64,000 nt of DNA from CAWEYO01 sp963813315 (GTDB lineage Bacteria > Pseudomonadota > Alphaproteobacteria > Rhizobiales > Rhizobiaceae). Under the pieces are notes generated by a model. That model saw nothing but the letters and a program-made list of their open reading frames with translations, was not told the origin of the DNA and made no database searches. Shown one piece after another: positions 8,798 to 17,117 of this stretch. How positions within the stretch are numbered: the stretch's first letter is position 1; every line of letters begins with the position of its first letter. Made by a program: the position numbers and the translations under genes. Location of the stretch: contig CAWEYO010000004.1 of assembly GCA_963813315.1 (NCBI GenBank), positions 62,001 to 126,000 on the forward strand. Direction: 5' to 3'.

Positions 8798-9625
8798 ATG
8801 ACGGAAACCCAAACCGGTCCGCTGCCGCCGAGCGCCAATGGATTCCATATGATCCGGCGGGCGCCCTGTGCGGCACTCTACGGCATAGTTATGGATTATG
8901 TCGGCTATCGCGAGAGCCGCCCCGGCCATTTCCGCCATTTTGAGCCAGCCTCCCTTGTCGTGCCGCTCGTTATCAGCTTCGGCGAGCCATTTTCGATCGC
9001 GCTGGGGCGCGCGCCGCGAGACGATGATCGAATCGCTACCTTCGCCGCCGGCCTGAGCAACAGCCATGTTGTCATTGATTCGTTCGGTGCGGCGCATTGC
9101 CTGCAAGTCAATTTCACCCCGCAAGGCGCCTGGCGGTTCCTTAGCCTTCCCATGCACGAGTTGACCGATCGCATGGTGGCGCTCGAAGATATCTGGGGCA
9201 GCCGGTCGTTCCTGATCAGCGAACGTCTCGCCGAAGCTCGCGATTGGGATAGTCGCTTCGATCTGGTGGAGGACCTTATCCTGTCGCGCGTGCGCCGCGC
9301 GCCGAGCGTATCGCCCGCTGCCTGGCTGGCCTATGAAAGGCTGGTTGCTACGGCTGGCAATGAGAGAATCGGAACGATAGCCCGCAAGCTGGACTGTAGC
9401 CGCAAGCATCTGGCTGAGAAATTCCACACGGAGATCGGCCTTCGCCCCAAGGCGGTGGCGCGGATTGCGCGCTTCAACCGGGCGCTCTCGCTTGTGCGGG
9501 CGGGCGGCAACTCGCTCGCCGACGTCGCCGCAGCATGCGGTTATGCCGATCAGGCGCACTTTGGGCGAGAATTTCGCGGTCTCGCGGGCGAAACGCCCGC
9601 CGCCTGGCGGTCCGCTACCGCCTGA
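8798..9625 (+). CDS. AraC-family transcriptional regulator
   Basis: A 275-residue cytoplasmic DNA-binding regulator. The C-terminal half carries two helix-turn-helix motifs of the AraC/XylS type: IGTIARKLDCSRKHLAEKFHTEIGLRPKAVARIARFNRAL and LADVAAACGYADQAHFGREFRGLAGETPAAWR. The N-terminal 150 residues are a ligand-binding domain of unknown specificity. The ATG at 8798 starts just after a family D repeat and has no clear Shine-Dalgarno; the frame is open further upstream, but only through repeat sequence. It is convergent with the RTX protease gene. Its target is not evident. Confidence 0.88.
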   Translation: MTETQTGPLPPSANGFHMIRRAPCAALYGIVMDYVGYRESRPGHFRHFEPASLVVPLVISFGEPFSIALGRAPRDDDRIATFAAGLSNSHVVIDSFGAAHCLQVNFTPQGAWRFLSLPMHELTDRMVALEDIWGSRSFLISERLAEARDWDSRFDLVEDLILSRVRRAPSVSPAAWLAYERLVATAGNERIGTIARKLDCSRKHLAEKFHTEIGLRPKAVARIARFNRALSLVRAGGNSLADVAAACGYADQAHFGREFRGLAGETPAAWRSATA

Positions 9626-9635
9626 CTGGAGCAGC

Positions 9636-9680
9636 GGGCGCACCAATTCTGGTGCGCCCGACACACCCTAATATGGGTGT
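9636..9680. terminator. Two tandem hairpins between convergent genes
   Basis: Hairpin 1 at 9636-9659 has a 10-base perfect stem GGGCGCACCA/TGGTGCGCCC with loop ATTC. Hairpin 2 at 9663-9680 pairs ACACCC with GGGTGT. Lying between the stop codons of the AraC gene (plus) and the RTX protein (minus), they can act as a bidirectional terminator, although no long T-run follows. Hairpin 2 uses the CACACCCTA motif seen at the end of family C repeats. Confidence 0.6.
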
Positions 9681-9697
9681 CTCCCAATATCCCAGCC

Positions 9698-12600
9698 TTA
9701 GACCACGGCGAAGTCTGCGTTGGTGAGCGCCAGCCCTGCGGTGATCGCGGCAAACTGGGTTGCTCCGCCGGCAGCGTTGCCGTTGGTGTCGTAGATCAGC
9801 GCACCGGTGGTCTTGTTGTAGATGATGCGGTCATCGACGTCATGCGCCTCCGTGCCAGCATAGAATGCTGTCGAAGCCAGCGTGAAGGCTGCCGTCAAGA
9901 CGGTGAATACCGCATTTTCCAGCCTGATCGTGTCGTCAAGCACCACGTAATCCGTGATCTTGTCGATGTTGGCCGCGCTCAGCCCGGTGTTGAAGAGGAA
10001 GTAATCGGCGCCGAGACCCCCGGTGAGGATATCGTTGCCAGCTCCCCCGTCTAGGATATCGTTGCCGGCTGCGCCGTTCAGCGTGTTGGCACCGCTATTG
10101 CCGGTGAGCGTGTTGGCGGTAGCGTTGCCGGTGCCTGTAACGTCCGCGTTCCCAACCAGCGTCAAATTCTCGACGTACCCTTTCACGTGGGTGGTATCCG
10201 ACAGGTCGAACGATATCGACGACTGTATCGTATCTACGCCGTTGCCGCCGTCGAGCAGCTCGTCCACGACATCACCTAAATCGCCGACGACGTACGTGTC
10301 GTCACCGGGTCCGCCGTACAGGGTGTCTAACCCCAAGCCTCCGTCCAGGGTGTCCGCACCTCTGCCTCCGCACAGCATGTCGTAGTCGTCTCCGCCGTAC
10401 AGGGTGTCTAACCCCAAACTTCCGTACAGGGTGTCTGCACCTTCGCCTCCGTTTAGCGCGTCGTCGCCGGCTCCGCCGTCCAGGGTGTCTGCACCTTCGC
10501 CTCCGTTTAGCGCGTCGTTGCCGTCTCCGCCGCCCAGGTAGTCTGAGCCCAAGTCTCCGTTTAGCGTGTCGTCGCCTGCTCCGCCGTACAGGGTGTCTGC
10601 ATCTTTGCCTCCTTCCAGCGAGTCTTTGCCGGCGCCACCGTACAGGGTGTCGTTGCCGTAATCGCCATACAGCGTGTCGTCGCCGGCTCCGCCGTCCAGG
10701 GTGTCTGCACCTGCACCTCCATCCAGCGTGTTGGCGCCGGCATTGCCGGTGAGCTTGTTGTTGCTTGCATTACCGGTGCCTGAGAGGTTCGCGCTCCCAA
10801 GCAGCGTCAGGTTCTCAACGGACCCTCTCAGGTAGGTACCCGCCGTCAGGTCGAAATTTATCGACGACCATATCGTATCTGTGCCGTTGCCGAGCAGCTC
10901 GTCCACAGTATCTGCATCGCTGTCGACGACGTAGGTGTCGCTACCGTCGCCGCCGAACAGGTAGTCATACCCCCCGCCTCCGTTCAGCGTGTCGTTGCCG
11001 GCTCCCCCGTCCAGGGTGTCTGAACCTTCGCCTCCGTTCAGCGTATCGTTGCCGTCTTTCCCGTCCAGTGTGTTGGCGCCGTCATTGCCGGTAAGCGTGT
11101 TGTTGGCTGCGTTGCCGGCGGCCGTGAGGCTCGCGATCCCAAGCAGCGTCAAATTCTCGACGGTCCCTTTCACTTTGCTGCCCGACAGGTCGAACGATAC
11201 CGACGACCGTATCGTGTCAATGCCGCCGCTGCCGTTCTTCACCTCGTCCACAACATCGCCCGCATCGAAAATGTAGGTGTCGTCACCAGCTCCGCCGAAC
11301 AGGGCGTCCGCACCAGCACCTCCGTCCAGGGTGTCCGCACCGTCGCCCCCGTTCAGTAAGTCGTCTCCGACTCCGCCGTACAGGGCGTCCGCACCAGCAC
11401 CTCCGTCCAGGGTGTCGTTGTCGAATCCGCCGTCCAGGGTGTCCGCACTGTCGCCCCCGTTCAGTAAGTCGTCTCCGACTCCGCCGTCCAGCGTGTCGTG
11501 GCCAAATCCGCCGTCCAGGGTGTCCGCACCGGTGCCTCCGTCCAGCATGTCGTCGCTGAATCCGCCGTCCAGCGTGTCGTGGCCGCTGCCTCCGGCCAGC
11601 TTGTCGTCGCCGAATCCGCCGTCCAGCCTGTCGTTGTTGTCTCCGCCGTCCAGCGTGTCGTCGCCAGTCTCGCCATAAATAGCGTCCGCACCGGTGCCTC
11701 CGTCCAGCGCGTCGTTGCCATCTCCGCCGTCCAGGGTGTCGTGGCCGCTGCCTCCGTCCAGCTTGTCGTCGCTAAATCCGCCGTCCAGCCTGTCGTTGTT
11801 GTCTCCGCCGTCCAGCGTGTCGTTGCCAGTCTCGCCATAAATAGCGTCCGCACCGGTGCCTCCGTCCAGCGTGTCGTTGCCATATCCGCCGTCCAGGGTG
11901 TCGTGGCCGCTGCCTCCGTCCAGCTTGTCGTCGCCGAATCCGCCGTCCAGCCTGTCGTTGTTGACTCCGCCGTCCAGCGTGTCGTTGCCAGCCCAGCCAT
12001 AAATGGCGTCCTTACCGCGCATGCCGACAAGCACGTTCGCGTTTAGATCGCCGGTCAGGGTGTCGTTGCCATCGCCGGAGATGACATTTTCAATCGAGGT
12101 GCCGGAAGCGATCTTGAACAACGAACCCGAACCAGTCGTCAGATTGATGGAAAACGCACCGGTTACGGCGGATGCATCGATCCAGTCGAGGCCACCATCG
12201 GTGTCGGACAGCGTGGCGCGCCAGGGATCGAGCGCAAGCATCTTGCTGAACTCGTCGGTGTAGCGATAGACGTCGTTCGCCGAGACGTCGGATCCGAAGG
12301 CCTCCAACTTCACCGCGGCGACCGTTCCCGCCGGCGCCGTGGCGCCGGTGCGCTTGTCTTCGATGTGGACGGTCCAGTTCCCGGCGGCGAGTTCCCCGCG
12401 CAAATGGTCTATGCCGAAAGTCCAGGTCAGCGACGATCCGCGTGTCTCCGGGTTGCCGCTTCGCCCGTCATAGAGCTGAATCTTGGTGCCTTCGGCTGAG
12501 ACGAGGTAGATTCTCAAATCGGTAAAGGATGAATGCGTCAAGGTCAGCGTGAGGTCCACATGTTCGACCAACACCTTGTCACCGAGGGTGAGCGTCACAT

Positions 12601-12769
12601 CGGTCGATTTACCGGCAAGAAGGCGATTTGAGGCAGCCTTGTTGACCGTGCACACTTTTTCGTTCGTCGAGGTCAGCGCCGCTGACGATATATATCCCCA
12701 CGCTTCGGCCATCCGCACGGCATTGTAGGCATTGACCATGCCGTAGCCGTAGTCGCCGCTGAAATGCAT
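9698..12769 (-). CDS. RTX subtilase, C-terminal part: P domain, RTX repeats, secretion end (frameshifted from the N-terminal part)
   Basis: 1023 residues from the first ATG; the coding frame really enters from about 12844. It starts with the end of a peptidase fold (MHFSGDYGYGMVNAYNAVRMAEAW), then a proprotein-convertase P domain (VDLTLTLTHSSFTDLRIYLVS to GNWTVHIEDKRTG). It continues with several dozen RTX nonapeptides (GGxGxDxLx) that bind calcium. Three spacer modules of the type VDELLxxGxDTIxSSxxFDLS...VENLTLLG separate the RTX blocks. The C-terminus (about the last 110 residues, starting near NILTGGLGADYFLFNTG) resembles the uncleaved signal for type I secretion. It should be exported in one step and fold outside the cell in calcium. 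No secretion ABC/HlyD genes are nearby. Confidence 0.85.
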   Translation of the reverse strand: MHFSGDYGYGMVNAYNAVRMAEAWGYISSAALTSTNEKVCTVNKAASNRLLAGKSTDVTLTLGDKVLVEHVDLTLTLTHSSFTDLRIYLVSAEGTKIQLYDGRSGNPETRGSSLTWTFGIDHLRGELAAGNWTVHIEDKRTGATAPAGTVAAVKLEAFGSDVSANDVYRYTDEFSKMLALDPWRATLSDTDGGLDWIDASAVTGAFSINLTTGSGSLFKIASGTSIENVISGDGNDTLTGDLNANVLVGMRGKDAIYGWAGNDTLDGGVNNDRLDGGFGDDKLDGGSGHDTLDGGYGNDTLDGGTGADAIYGETGNDTLDGGDNNDRLDGGFSDDKLDGGSGHDTLDGGDGNDALDGGTGADAIYGETGDDTLDGGDNNDRLDGGFGDDKLAGGSGHDTLDGGFSDDMLDGGTGADTLDGGFGHDTLDGGVGDDLLNGGDSADTLDGGFDNDTLDGGAGADALYGGVGDDLLNGGDGADTLDGGAGADALFGGAGDDTYIFDAGDVVDEVKNGSGGIDTIRSSVSFDLSGSKVKGTVENLTLLGIASLTAAGNAANNTLTGNDGANTLDGKDGNDTLNGGEGSDTLDGGAGNDTLNGGGGYDYLFGGDGSDTYVVDSDADTVDELLGNGTDTIWSSINFDLTAGTYLRGSVENLTLLGSANLSGTGNASNNKLTGNAGANTLDGGAGADTLDGGAGDDTLYGDYGNDTLYGGAGKDSLEGGKDADTLYGGAGDDTLNGDLGSDYLGGGDGNDALNGGEGADTLDGGAGDDALNGGEGADTLYGSLGLDTLYGGDDYDMLCGGRGADTLDGGLGLDTLYGGPGDDTYVVGDLGDVVDELLDGGNGVDTIQSSISFDLSDTTHVKGYVENLTLVGNADVTGTGNATANTLTGNSGANTLNGAAGNDILDGGAGNDILTGGLGADYFLFNTGLSAANIDKITDYVVLDDTIRLENAVFTVLTAAFTLASTAFYAGTEAHDVDDRIIYNKTTGALIYDTNGNAAGGATQFAAITAGLALTNADFAVV
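11520..12005. repeat. Three tandem 162-bp repeats inside the RTX region
   Basis: The motif GCGTCCGCACCGGTGCCTCC recurs at 11520 (with GTG for GCG), 11682 and 11844, spacing exactly 162 bases, and the sequence between copies is nearly identical. The unit equals 54 codons, six RTX nonapeptides. A diverged fourth start is at 12006. Such near-identity points to recent duplication and to copy-number variation between strains. Confidence 0.85.
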
Positions 12770-13755
12770 GCCGCCGCCGTTCCAGTTGTCGGCTCCGTTG
12801 AACGCCCACTTGAAATCTCGGTCGGGCCCTTTGTTGCCGAACCAATCTCGCTGCCGGTATGCACCGCGCTTGCCGCCAGGATGTTCTGCACGTCGCGCCA
12901 GCCAAGGTCCGCATTGGCGTCGAGCATGAGCGCGATGACGCCGCTCACGATCGGGGCCGCCGCCGACGTGCCGTTAAAGGTGTTTGTGTAGTTGCCGTCT
13001 TCGCCCGCGGACTTGTTGTAGCCATCGGAGCCTTGCCGGTCGATGGTCACGATGTCGCCGGGAACGCCGCCTCCAGGCGCCGTCACCAGGATCGATGCAC
13101 CGTAATTGGAATAGTACGACGCGAAGCCATCGCGCGTGGCAGCCGCGACCGTGATCGTGAACCGCGACGCACTGAGGCTGTCGCCGTTCGCGTCAAGGTT
13201 TTCGTTGCCCGCCACCTGGACGATGACGGTGCCGAGGCCGTCGCGCCCGTTGTCGACGGAGTAATCATATTCGTTGACGATTGCCCGACGTTGGCTGCTA
13301 CTGATGTTGACGTTCTGGCTATCTCCGAATTTTGGCTCCGCACCCCAACTGTTGTTGGTGATGTCGAAATTGGCCATTTGATGAACCGCCTGGATGAAAG
13401 GCGACTGGTCGGCTGAATTAACGCAGATTTTGCTGGTGGTGTCGAAGATGTTGACGCTTGTCAGCGACGAGTTCGGTGCGACGCCGGTCGTGCCTCCGTT
13501 TCCATCGCTGGCGCCGATAAGTCCCGCAACAGCCGTTCCGTGATTGTCGGTCGCATCGCTCGGCGCTCCGCTGTAGGTGACGCCGTTGATCTTGACCTCG
13601 AGGCTCGCGTCGTAATTGGCCCACAGCTCGGGATGCCTCGTGTCGACACCCAAATCATAGATACCGACATGGACGCCCGCGCCGTCGAATTCGTCCCAAA
13701 TGGTTTCATCGAGAGAGATGCTGTCCAAGTGCCACTGATATCCAACACTACTCAT
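12673..13755 (-). CDS. RTX subtilase, N-terminal part: S8 serine peptidase domain (frameshifted from the C-terminal part)
   Basis: 360 residues from the ATG at 13755, which has a good Shine-Dalgarno (AGGGGAG, 8 bases upstream). The catalytic triad of a kexin/subtilisin-type serine protease is intact: Asp34 in GIYDLGVDTRHPEL, His72 in DNHGTAVAGLIGA, Ser264 in NGTSAAAPIVSGV, with the oxyanion Asn in VAGNEN. The true frame leaves after HTGSEI (about 12844); the last roughly 57 residues are out-of-frame. In the next frame the sequence continues sensibly as WFGNKGPDRDFKWAFNGAD, so one base is missing in a short T-run. There is no N-terminal signal peptide, consistent with type I export. Confidence 0.85.
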   Translation of the reverse strand: MSSVGYQWHLDSISLDETIWDEFDGAGVHVGIYDLGVDTRHPELWANYDASLEVKINGVTYSGAPSDATDNHGTAVAGLIGASDGNGGTTGVAPNSSLTSVNIFDTTSKICVNSADQSPFIQAVHQMANFDITNNSWGAEPKFGDSQNVNISSSQRRAIVNEYDYSVDNGRDGLGTVIVQVAGNENLDANGDSLSASRFTITVAAATRDGFASYYSNYGASILVTAPGGGVPGDIVTIDRQGSDGYNKSAGEDGNYTNTFNGTSAAAPIVSGVIALMLDANADLGWRDVQNILAASAVHTGSEIGSATKGPTEISSGRSTEPTTGTAAACISAATTATAWSMPTMPCGWPKRGDIYRQRR

Positions 13756-13868
13756 ATCCAACGCTCCCCTGCGCCTGTGCTGGCGCCTGCGGGTACAACG
13801 TCGAAACTGTTGCCAACGGCGGGGTCCTGCACACTGAGCGCAATGTCGGCTTTCTGCGGAGTAGGCAT
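13752..13868 (-). CDS. 38-residue ORF overlapping the start of the RTX protease
   Basis: ATG at 13868 with an AAGGA Shine-Dalgarno seven bases away. It encodes MPTPQKADIALSVQDPAVGN... and ends in a TGA that overlaps the protease ATG as ATGA. This spacing implies translational coupling. I do not recognise the product. It could be a small propeptide-like or chaperone-like partner of the protease. It could also be the original N-terminus of the protease, now in another frame. An upstream in-frame ATG at 13907 lacks a Shine-Dalgarno. Confidence 0.45.
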   Translation of the reverse strand: MPTPQKADIALSVQDPAVGNSFDVVPAGASTGAGERWI

Positions 13869-14440
13869 GAATTGGTCCTTGTCGATTGCCTTGATGGGGA
13901 GCCGCATAGCTGCGGCGTGATGATCTTTGGGTTTAGCCAGGATTGTCGTCACGCCGCTCCGGGACGATAATCGTGCCTGGCGGCACCACCGCGCGCGAAC
14001 ACGCGACCGTCTGCCGTGCGGAAGAAGGGGCATTCGCTAATTTAAAGTCGTTGATTTCCGCGTCCGCGGTCATATTTTGACGGCGGTCACGATTGCATCC
14101 TGAACTGACAGGACCAGACAAATCCGGCGGGAAATGCCTATGGAATCAATGCACACCTCGTCGCAAATTATACGTCTGTCAATAACTATACCTGCAACTT
14201 TTGCAAGAGGGTCGCGGGTGGGTTTTGCAAAAGCAGACGGGAGAGAATGCACGCCGGCCGGAGCCGGCCGGCCAAAGCGCAATCTGTCATCCGCGCCGGA
14301 AGCGCCGGATTGGAAATCGCCCCTGGCGGGCGGCGGACCGGACCACTTTCGGGTCCGATGCCCTGGGTAACATTTCTTCAATACAGCGGCAAAGGCGCCT
14401 GTCAGACTTGGGCATCAACCAAGCAGACAAGGAGACCGAC
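13869..14440. other. Intergenic region between divergent RTX and VOC genes
   Basis: About 570 bases with no convincing gene. It should hold the promoters of both neighbours, but I cannot assign -35/-10 boxes. It contains a GGCCGG-rich palindrome (CCGGCCGGAGCCGGCCGG, near 14253-14270) and a fragment of the family A repeat (CCACTTTCGGGTCCGATGCC, about 14342-14361). Its middle part (about 14100-14220) is more AT-rich than the flanking genes. Confidence 0.5.
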
Positions 14441-14869
14441 ATGTCCACCAATCAACCGATCGAGGCGCCACGACTTTACCCAGCCCTGCGCTACAGGAAT
14501 GCAGGCAAGATGATCGACTGGCTCGCCGAGGCCTTCGGCTTTACTGTTCGCGCGCGATACGGAGATGGCGATATCGTTCACCACGCTGAGCTTGCCTTTG
14601 GATCGTCCATGATCATGGTCGGCACCGCGCGCGATGACGCCTACGGCGAAATCGTCGGTCAGCCGGGGCAAAATGGCGGCAAGTCCATTTATGTCGCTGT
14701 CGACGATGCGGACGCGCTCTATGCCCGAGCCAAGGCCGCCGGCGCGGTCATCGTGGAAGAACTGACCGATCGAGACTATGGGAGCCGCGAGTTCATCTGC
14801 CGCGATCCGGAAGGCAATGTCTGGTCGTTCGGCACCTACTGGCCGAAGGCAAACGAAGCGGCTGCCTAG
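14441..14869 (+). CDS. VOC (glyoxalase/bleomycin-resistance) superfamily protein
   Basis: A 142-residue single-domain protein with a good Shine-Dalgarno (AAGGAG) ahead of the ATG at 14441. It shows the paired beta-alpha-beta-beta-beta halves of the VOC fold: LYPALRYRNAGKMIDWLAEAFGF ... VHHAELAFGSSMIMVG, then SIYVAVDDADALYARAKAAGAVIVEELTDRDYGSREFICRDPEGNVWSFGTY. Metal-ligand His and Glu positions look partly present. Proteins of this form are often annotated as glyoxalases; the substrate is unknown. The stop codon TAG is the first three bases of a family A repeat. Confidence 0.85.
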   Translation: MSTNQPIEAPRLYPALRYRNAGKMIDWLAEAFGFTVRARYGDGDIVHHAELAFGSSMIMVGTARDDAYGEIVGQPGQNGGKSIYVAVDDADALYARAKAAGAVIVEELTDRDYGSREFICRDPEGNVWSFGTYWPKANEAAA

Positions 14870-14914
14870 AGCATCGGGCCCGAAAGTGGAACCGGTTTCG
14901 GGTCCGATGCTTTA
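14867..14914. repeat. Family A repeat exactly filling the gap between two convergent genes
   Basis: TAGAGCATCGGGCCCGAAAG and AACCGGTTTCGGGTCCGATG, ending TTTAA. It is a palindrome in which GCATCGG(G/A)CCCGAAA pairs with TTTCGGGTCCGATGC. Its first three bases are the TAG stop of the VOC gene and its last three (TTA read on minus as TAA) are the stop of cobQ. The fold can serve as a bidirectional terminator. Confidence 0.85.
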
Positions 14915-16381
14915 ACGCGCCAGCCTGAAGAGCGCGTCGCAGTCGATGTGGGCTTCCAGATGACGCGCGATCGCATCGAGCGCGCGCTCGACTTCTGCCC
15001 GGTAGTCCCCGCCGCCACCTGCGATCCCGAGGTCCTCGAGGAACCGTGCGCGGAATGCATCGGCGCCGAAAAGGCCGTGGAGATAGGTTCCGAACACCCT
15101 GCCGTCAGCAGAGGTTGCGCCATCCTCGACGCCGTTGACAACGGCTACCGGCCGCGTGCAGTCAGGACCGGCTGTCCGGCCGAGATGGATTTCGTAGCCC
15201 GACAGCGGCGTGCCGAAGCGAACGGAATGCGCCGTCACATTGCGCACAGTCTTTTCGGGCTCCATGACCGTTTCGACGTCGAGCAGGCCGAGGCCCTCTT
15301 TCTCGGTCATCGTGCCCTCGATGCCCTGGGGATCGCGCACCATGCGGCCGAGCATCTGATAGCCGCCGCAGATGCCCACGACATGGCCGCCCCGGCGTCG
15401 ATGTTCCGCAAGATCGTGGTCCCAGCCATTCTCCCTGAATTTGGCCAGATCGCCGATGGTCGACTTGGAGCCGGGGATCACCACAAGACCGGCATCGGCC
15501 GGGAGCCGCCTGCCCGGCGGCACGAAAACCACTTCGACCTGCGGCTCGGCGCGGAGCGGATCAAGATCATCAAAATTGGCGATCCGCCCAAGCATCGGCA
15601 CGGCCACCTTCAGGGCGCGCTTTTCCCCGGCCGCGAGCCGTTCGAGGATGACGGAGTCTTCCGAAGGCAGCATGGCCGCCTCCTTAAGCCAGGGCACTAT
15701 CCCGAAGCAGGGCCAGCCGGTAAAGCGCCCGATCGCATTGACGCCTTCGTCGAAAAGCGAAACATCGCCCCGGAATTTGTTGATCAGGTAGCCGACGATC
15801 ATGCGCCGGTCCTCTTCTGGCAGGATCAGGTGCGTGCCGGCCAGCGAGGCGATCACGCCGCCGCGGTCGATGTCGCCGACGAGAACGACCGGCACATCGG
15901 CGCGGGTCGCAAACCCCATATTGGCGATGTCGCGGCTGCGCAGGTTGATTTCGGCAGGCGAGCCGGCACCCTCGACAATCACCATATCGGCGCCCGCGCC
16001 CAGCGTTTGCCACGATTCCATCACCGCCGCCGCAAGTCTGGCTTTCAGCGTCTGGTAGTCGCGCGCCTTCGCCTGCCCGAACACTTTCCCTTGCACGATC
16101 ACCTGTGCCCCAATGTCGCTCTGAGGCTTCAACAGCACCGGGTTCATGTGCACGGACGGTGCGACGCCGCAGGCGATCGCCTGCAGCCACTGCGCGCGGC
16201 CGATCTCGCCGCCCGAAGCGTCGCCGGGAATGTCGGCTACCGCGGCGTTGTTGGACATGTTCTGCGGCTTGAACGGCCTCACCGACATGCCGCGGTTTCT
16301 CGCCGCACGGCAGAGCCCGGCGACAAGCACGGTCTTGCCGACGTCGGAGCCGGTACCCTGGAGCATGATCGCCCTGGCCAT
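14912..16381 (-). CDS. cobQ: Cobyric acid synthase
   Basis: A 489-residue cytoplasmic enzyme of late cobalamin synthesis. It uses glutamine and ATP to amidate side chains b, d, e and g of adenosylcobyrinic acid a,c-diamide. The N-terminal dethiobiotin-synthetase-like domain has the P-loop GTGSDVGKT and FKPQNMSNNAAV. The C-terminal class I glutamine amidotransferase domain has the nucleophile region GICGGYQMLGR and a YLHGLF histidine. Length matches the family. It starts at ATG 16381, three bases after the stop of the cupin gene, so the two are co-transcribed. No other cob genes are in this window. Confidence 0.95.
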   Translation of the reverse strand: MARAIMLQGTGSDVGKTVLVAGLCRAARNRGMSVRPFKPQNMSNNAAVADIPGDASGGEIGRAQWLQAIACGVAPSVHMNPVLLKPQSDIGAQVIVQGKVFGQAKARDYQTLKARLAAAVMESWQTLGAGADMVIVEGAGSPAEINLRSRDIANMGFATRADVPVVLVGDIDRGGVIASLAGTHLILPEEDRRMIVGYLINKFRGDVSLFDEGVNAIGRFTGWPCFGIVPWLKEAAMLPSEDSVILERLAAGEKRALKVAVPMLGRIANFDDLDPLRAEPQVEVVFVPPGRRLPADAGLVVIPGSKSTIGDLAKFRENGWDHDLAEHRRRGGHVVGICGGYQMLGRMVRDPQGIEGTMTEKEGLGLLDVETVMEPEKTVRNVTAHSVRFGTPLSGYEIHLGRTAGPDCTRPVAVVNGVEDGATSADGRVFGTYLHGLFGADAFRARFLEDLGIAGGGGDYRAEVERALDAIARHLEAHIDCDALFRLAR

Positions 16382-16384
16382 GAT

Positions 16385-16999
16385 TCAGCGCACGCCCTGC
16401 CCGGCCGAGGCGGTCACGGTCGAGCGCGCCGCCAACGGTCCGCCTCGCCAGAGATAGAGCGCCAGCAGAGGCTCCTGCCCGGTACGCATCGCATGACTTA
16501 CATTCGAGGCGTGATGGACGACCTCGCCGCCTCCGCGCACCGCGAAAGGACCGTCGCCCATGCGCCATTCGGTCTCGCCGGTCAGCGGAATGTAGATTTC
16601 TTCCGCCATGTGATGGTGATCCGGATAAAGCACGTCGCGGCCAAGAACGAGGAACCCGGCCGCAATCCGATCGTTCACAAAATGGCCGCGCGTGCCAAAC
16701 AATTCGGCCCAACCGTAATTGTCCATGAAATGCTGTCCGAAGTCGGCTGCCGTATAGGTTTGGCCCCAGCGCATCGCGTCGGCGTTGCGCGCAAGGTGCC
16801 CGGCCAATTCCGCTTCGGCTGGCAGCGCGAGCTCGGCCACGCGAGCAAGATGATCGAGGCAGGGCAATTTGCTTGCGACAAGCTTGCGCGCGGGCATCTC
16901 CCATTCGAGATCGCCGAGGAAATCGCGGACGACGGTGGAATCGACGCGCAAGAGGTAGTGGCGAAATGCCTGCAACAGTTCATCAACAATCGTCGTCAT
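16385..16999 (-). CDS. DMSP-lyase-like cupin protein (DddQ/DddL family)
   Basis: A 204-residue protein ending in a cupin domain of the dimethylsulfoniopropionate (DMSP) lyase type. The metal motif YPDHHHMAEEIYIPLTGETEW gives His128-His130, Glu134 and Tyr136; a second motif VVHHASNVSHAM supplies His162/163. Spacing and length match what I recall of DddQ (about 200 residues; metal-site His, catalytic Tyr). DddQ splits DMSP into dimethyl sulfide and acrylate. No signal peptide is seen. It is upstream of and co-directional with cobQ, and divergent from an acyl-CoA dehydrogenase. Many family members in soil bacteria are untested, so the substrate is inferred. Confidence 0.72.
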   Translation of the reverse strand: MTTIVDELLQAFRHYLLRVDSTVVRDFLGDLEWEMPARKLVASKLPCLDHLARVAELALPAEAELAGHLARNADAMRWGQTYTAADFGQHFMDNYGWAELFGTRGHFVNDRIAAGFLVLGRDVLYPDHHHMAEEIYIPLTGETEWRMGDGPFAVRGGGEVVHHASNVSHAMRTGQEPLLALYLWRGGPLAARSTVTASAGQGVR

Positions 17000-17117
17000 G
17001 TCGTCGTCGCGTCCACCGATCGGTGCGCATCGCCCTTTGTGTCGTTGGGTTGCGCCGCAGCATCATTGGTCTAGATTGGAGCCAACGCATAGCCGAAAAA
17101 AGTGTGGAAGGACGCCG

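Noticed and set aside
11277..12046. Open frames on plus with PPSRVSxPSPP-like repeats, and a possible CRISPR-like pattern
   Set aside because: They are the antisense of RTX nonapeptides; the repeats have no unique spacers, so this is not a CRISPR array.
14070..14381. 103-codon open frame on minus between the RTX and VOC genes
   Set aside because: No family sequence, no convincing Shine-Dalgarno, and it covers a partial repeat and a GC palindrome.
14948..17074. 708-codon open frame on plus across cobQ and the cupin gene
   Set aside because: It spans two well-supported minus-strand genes and its translation is rich in His/Arg/Ala with no domain, a typical antisense shadow in GC-rich DNA.
16382..17117. 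Cobalamin riboswitch upstream of cobQ
   Set aside because: cobQ starts three bases after the cupin gene, and the region before the cupin gene shows no recognisable B12-box by eye.
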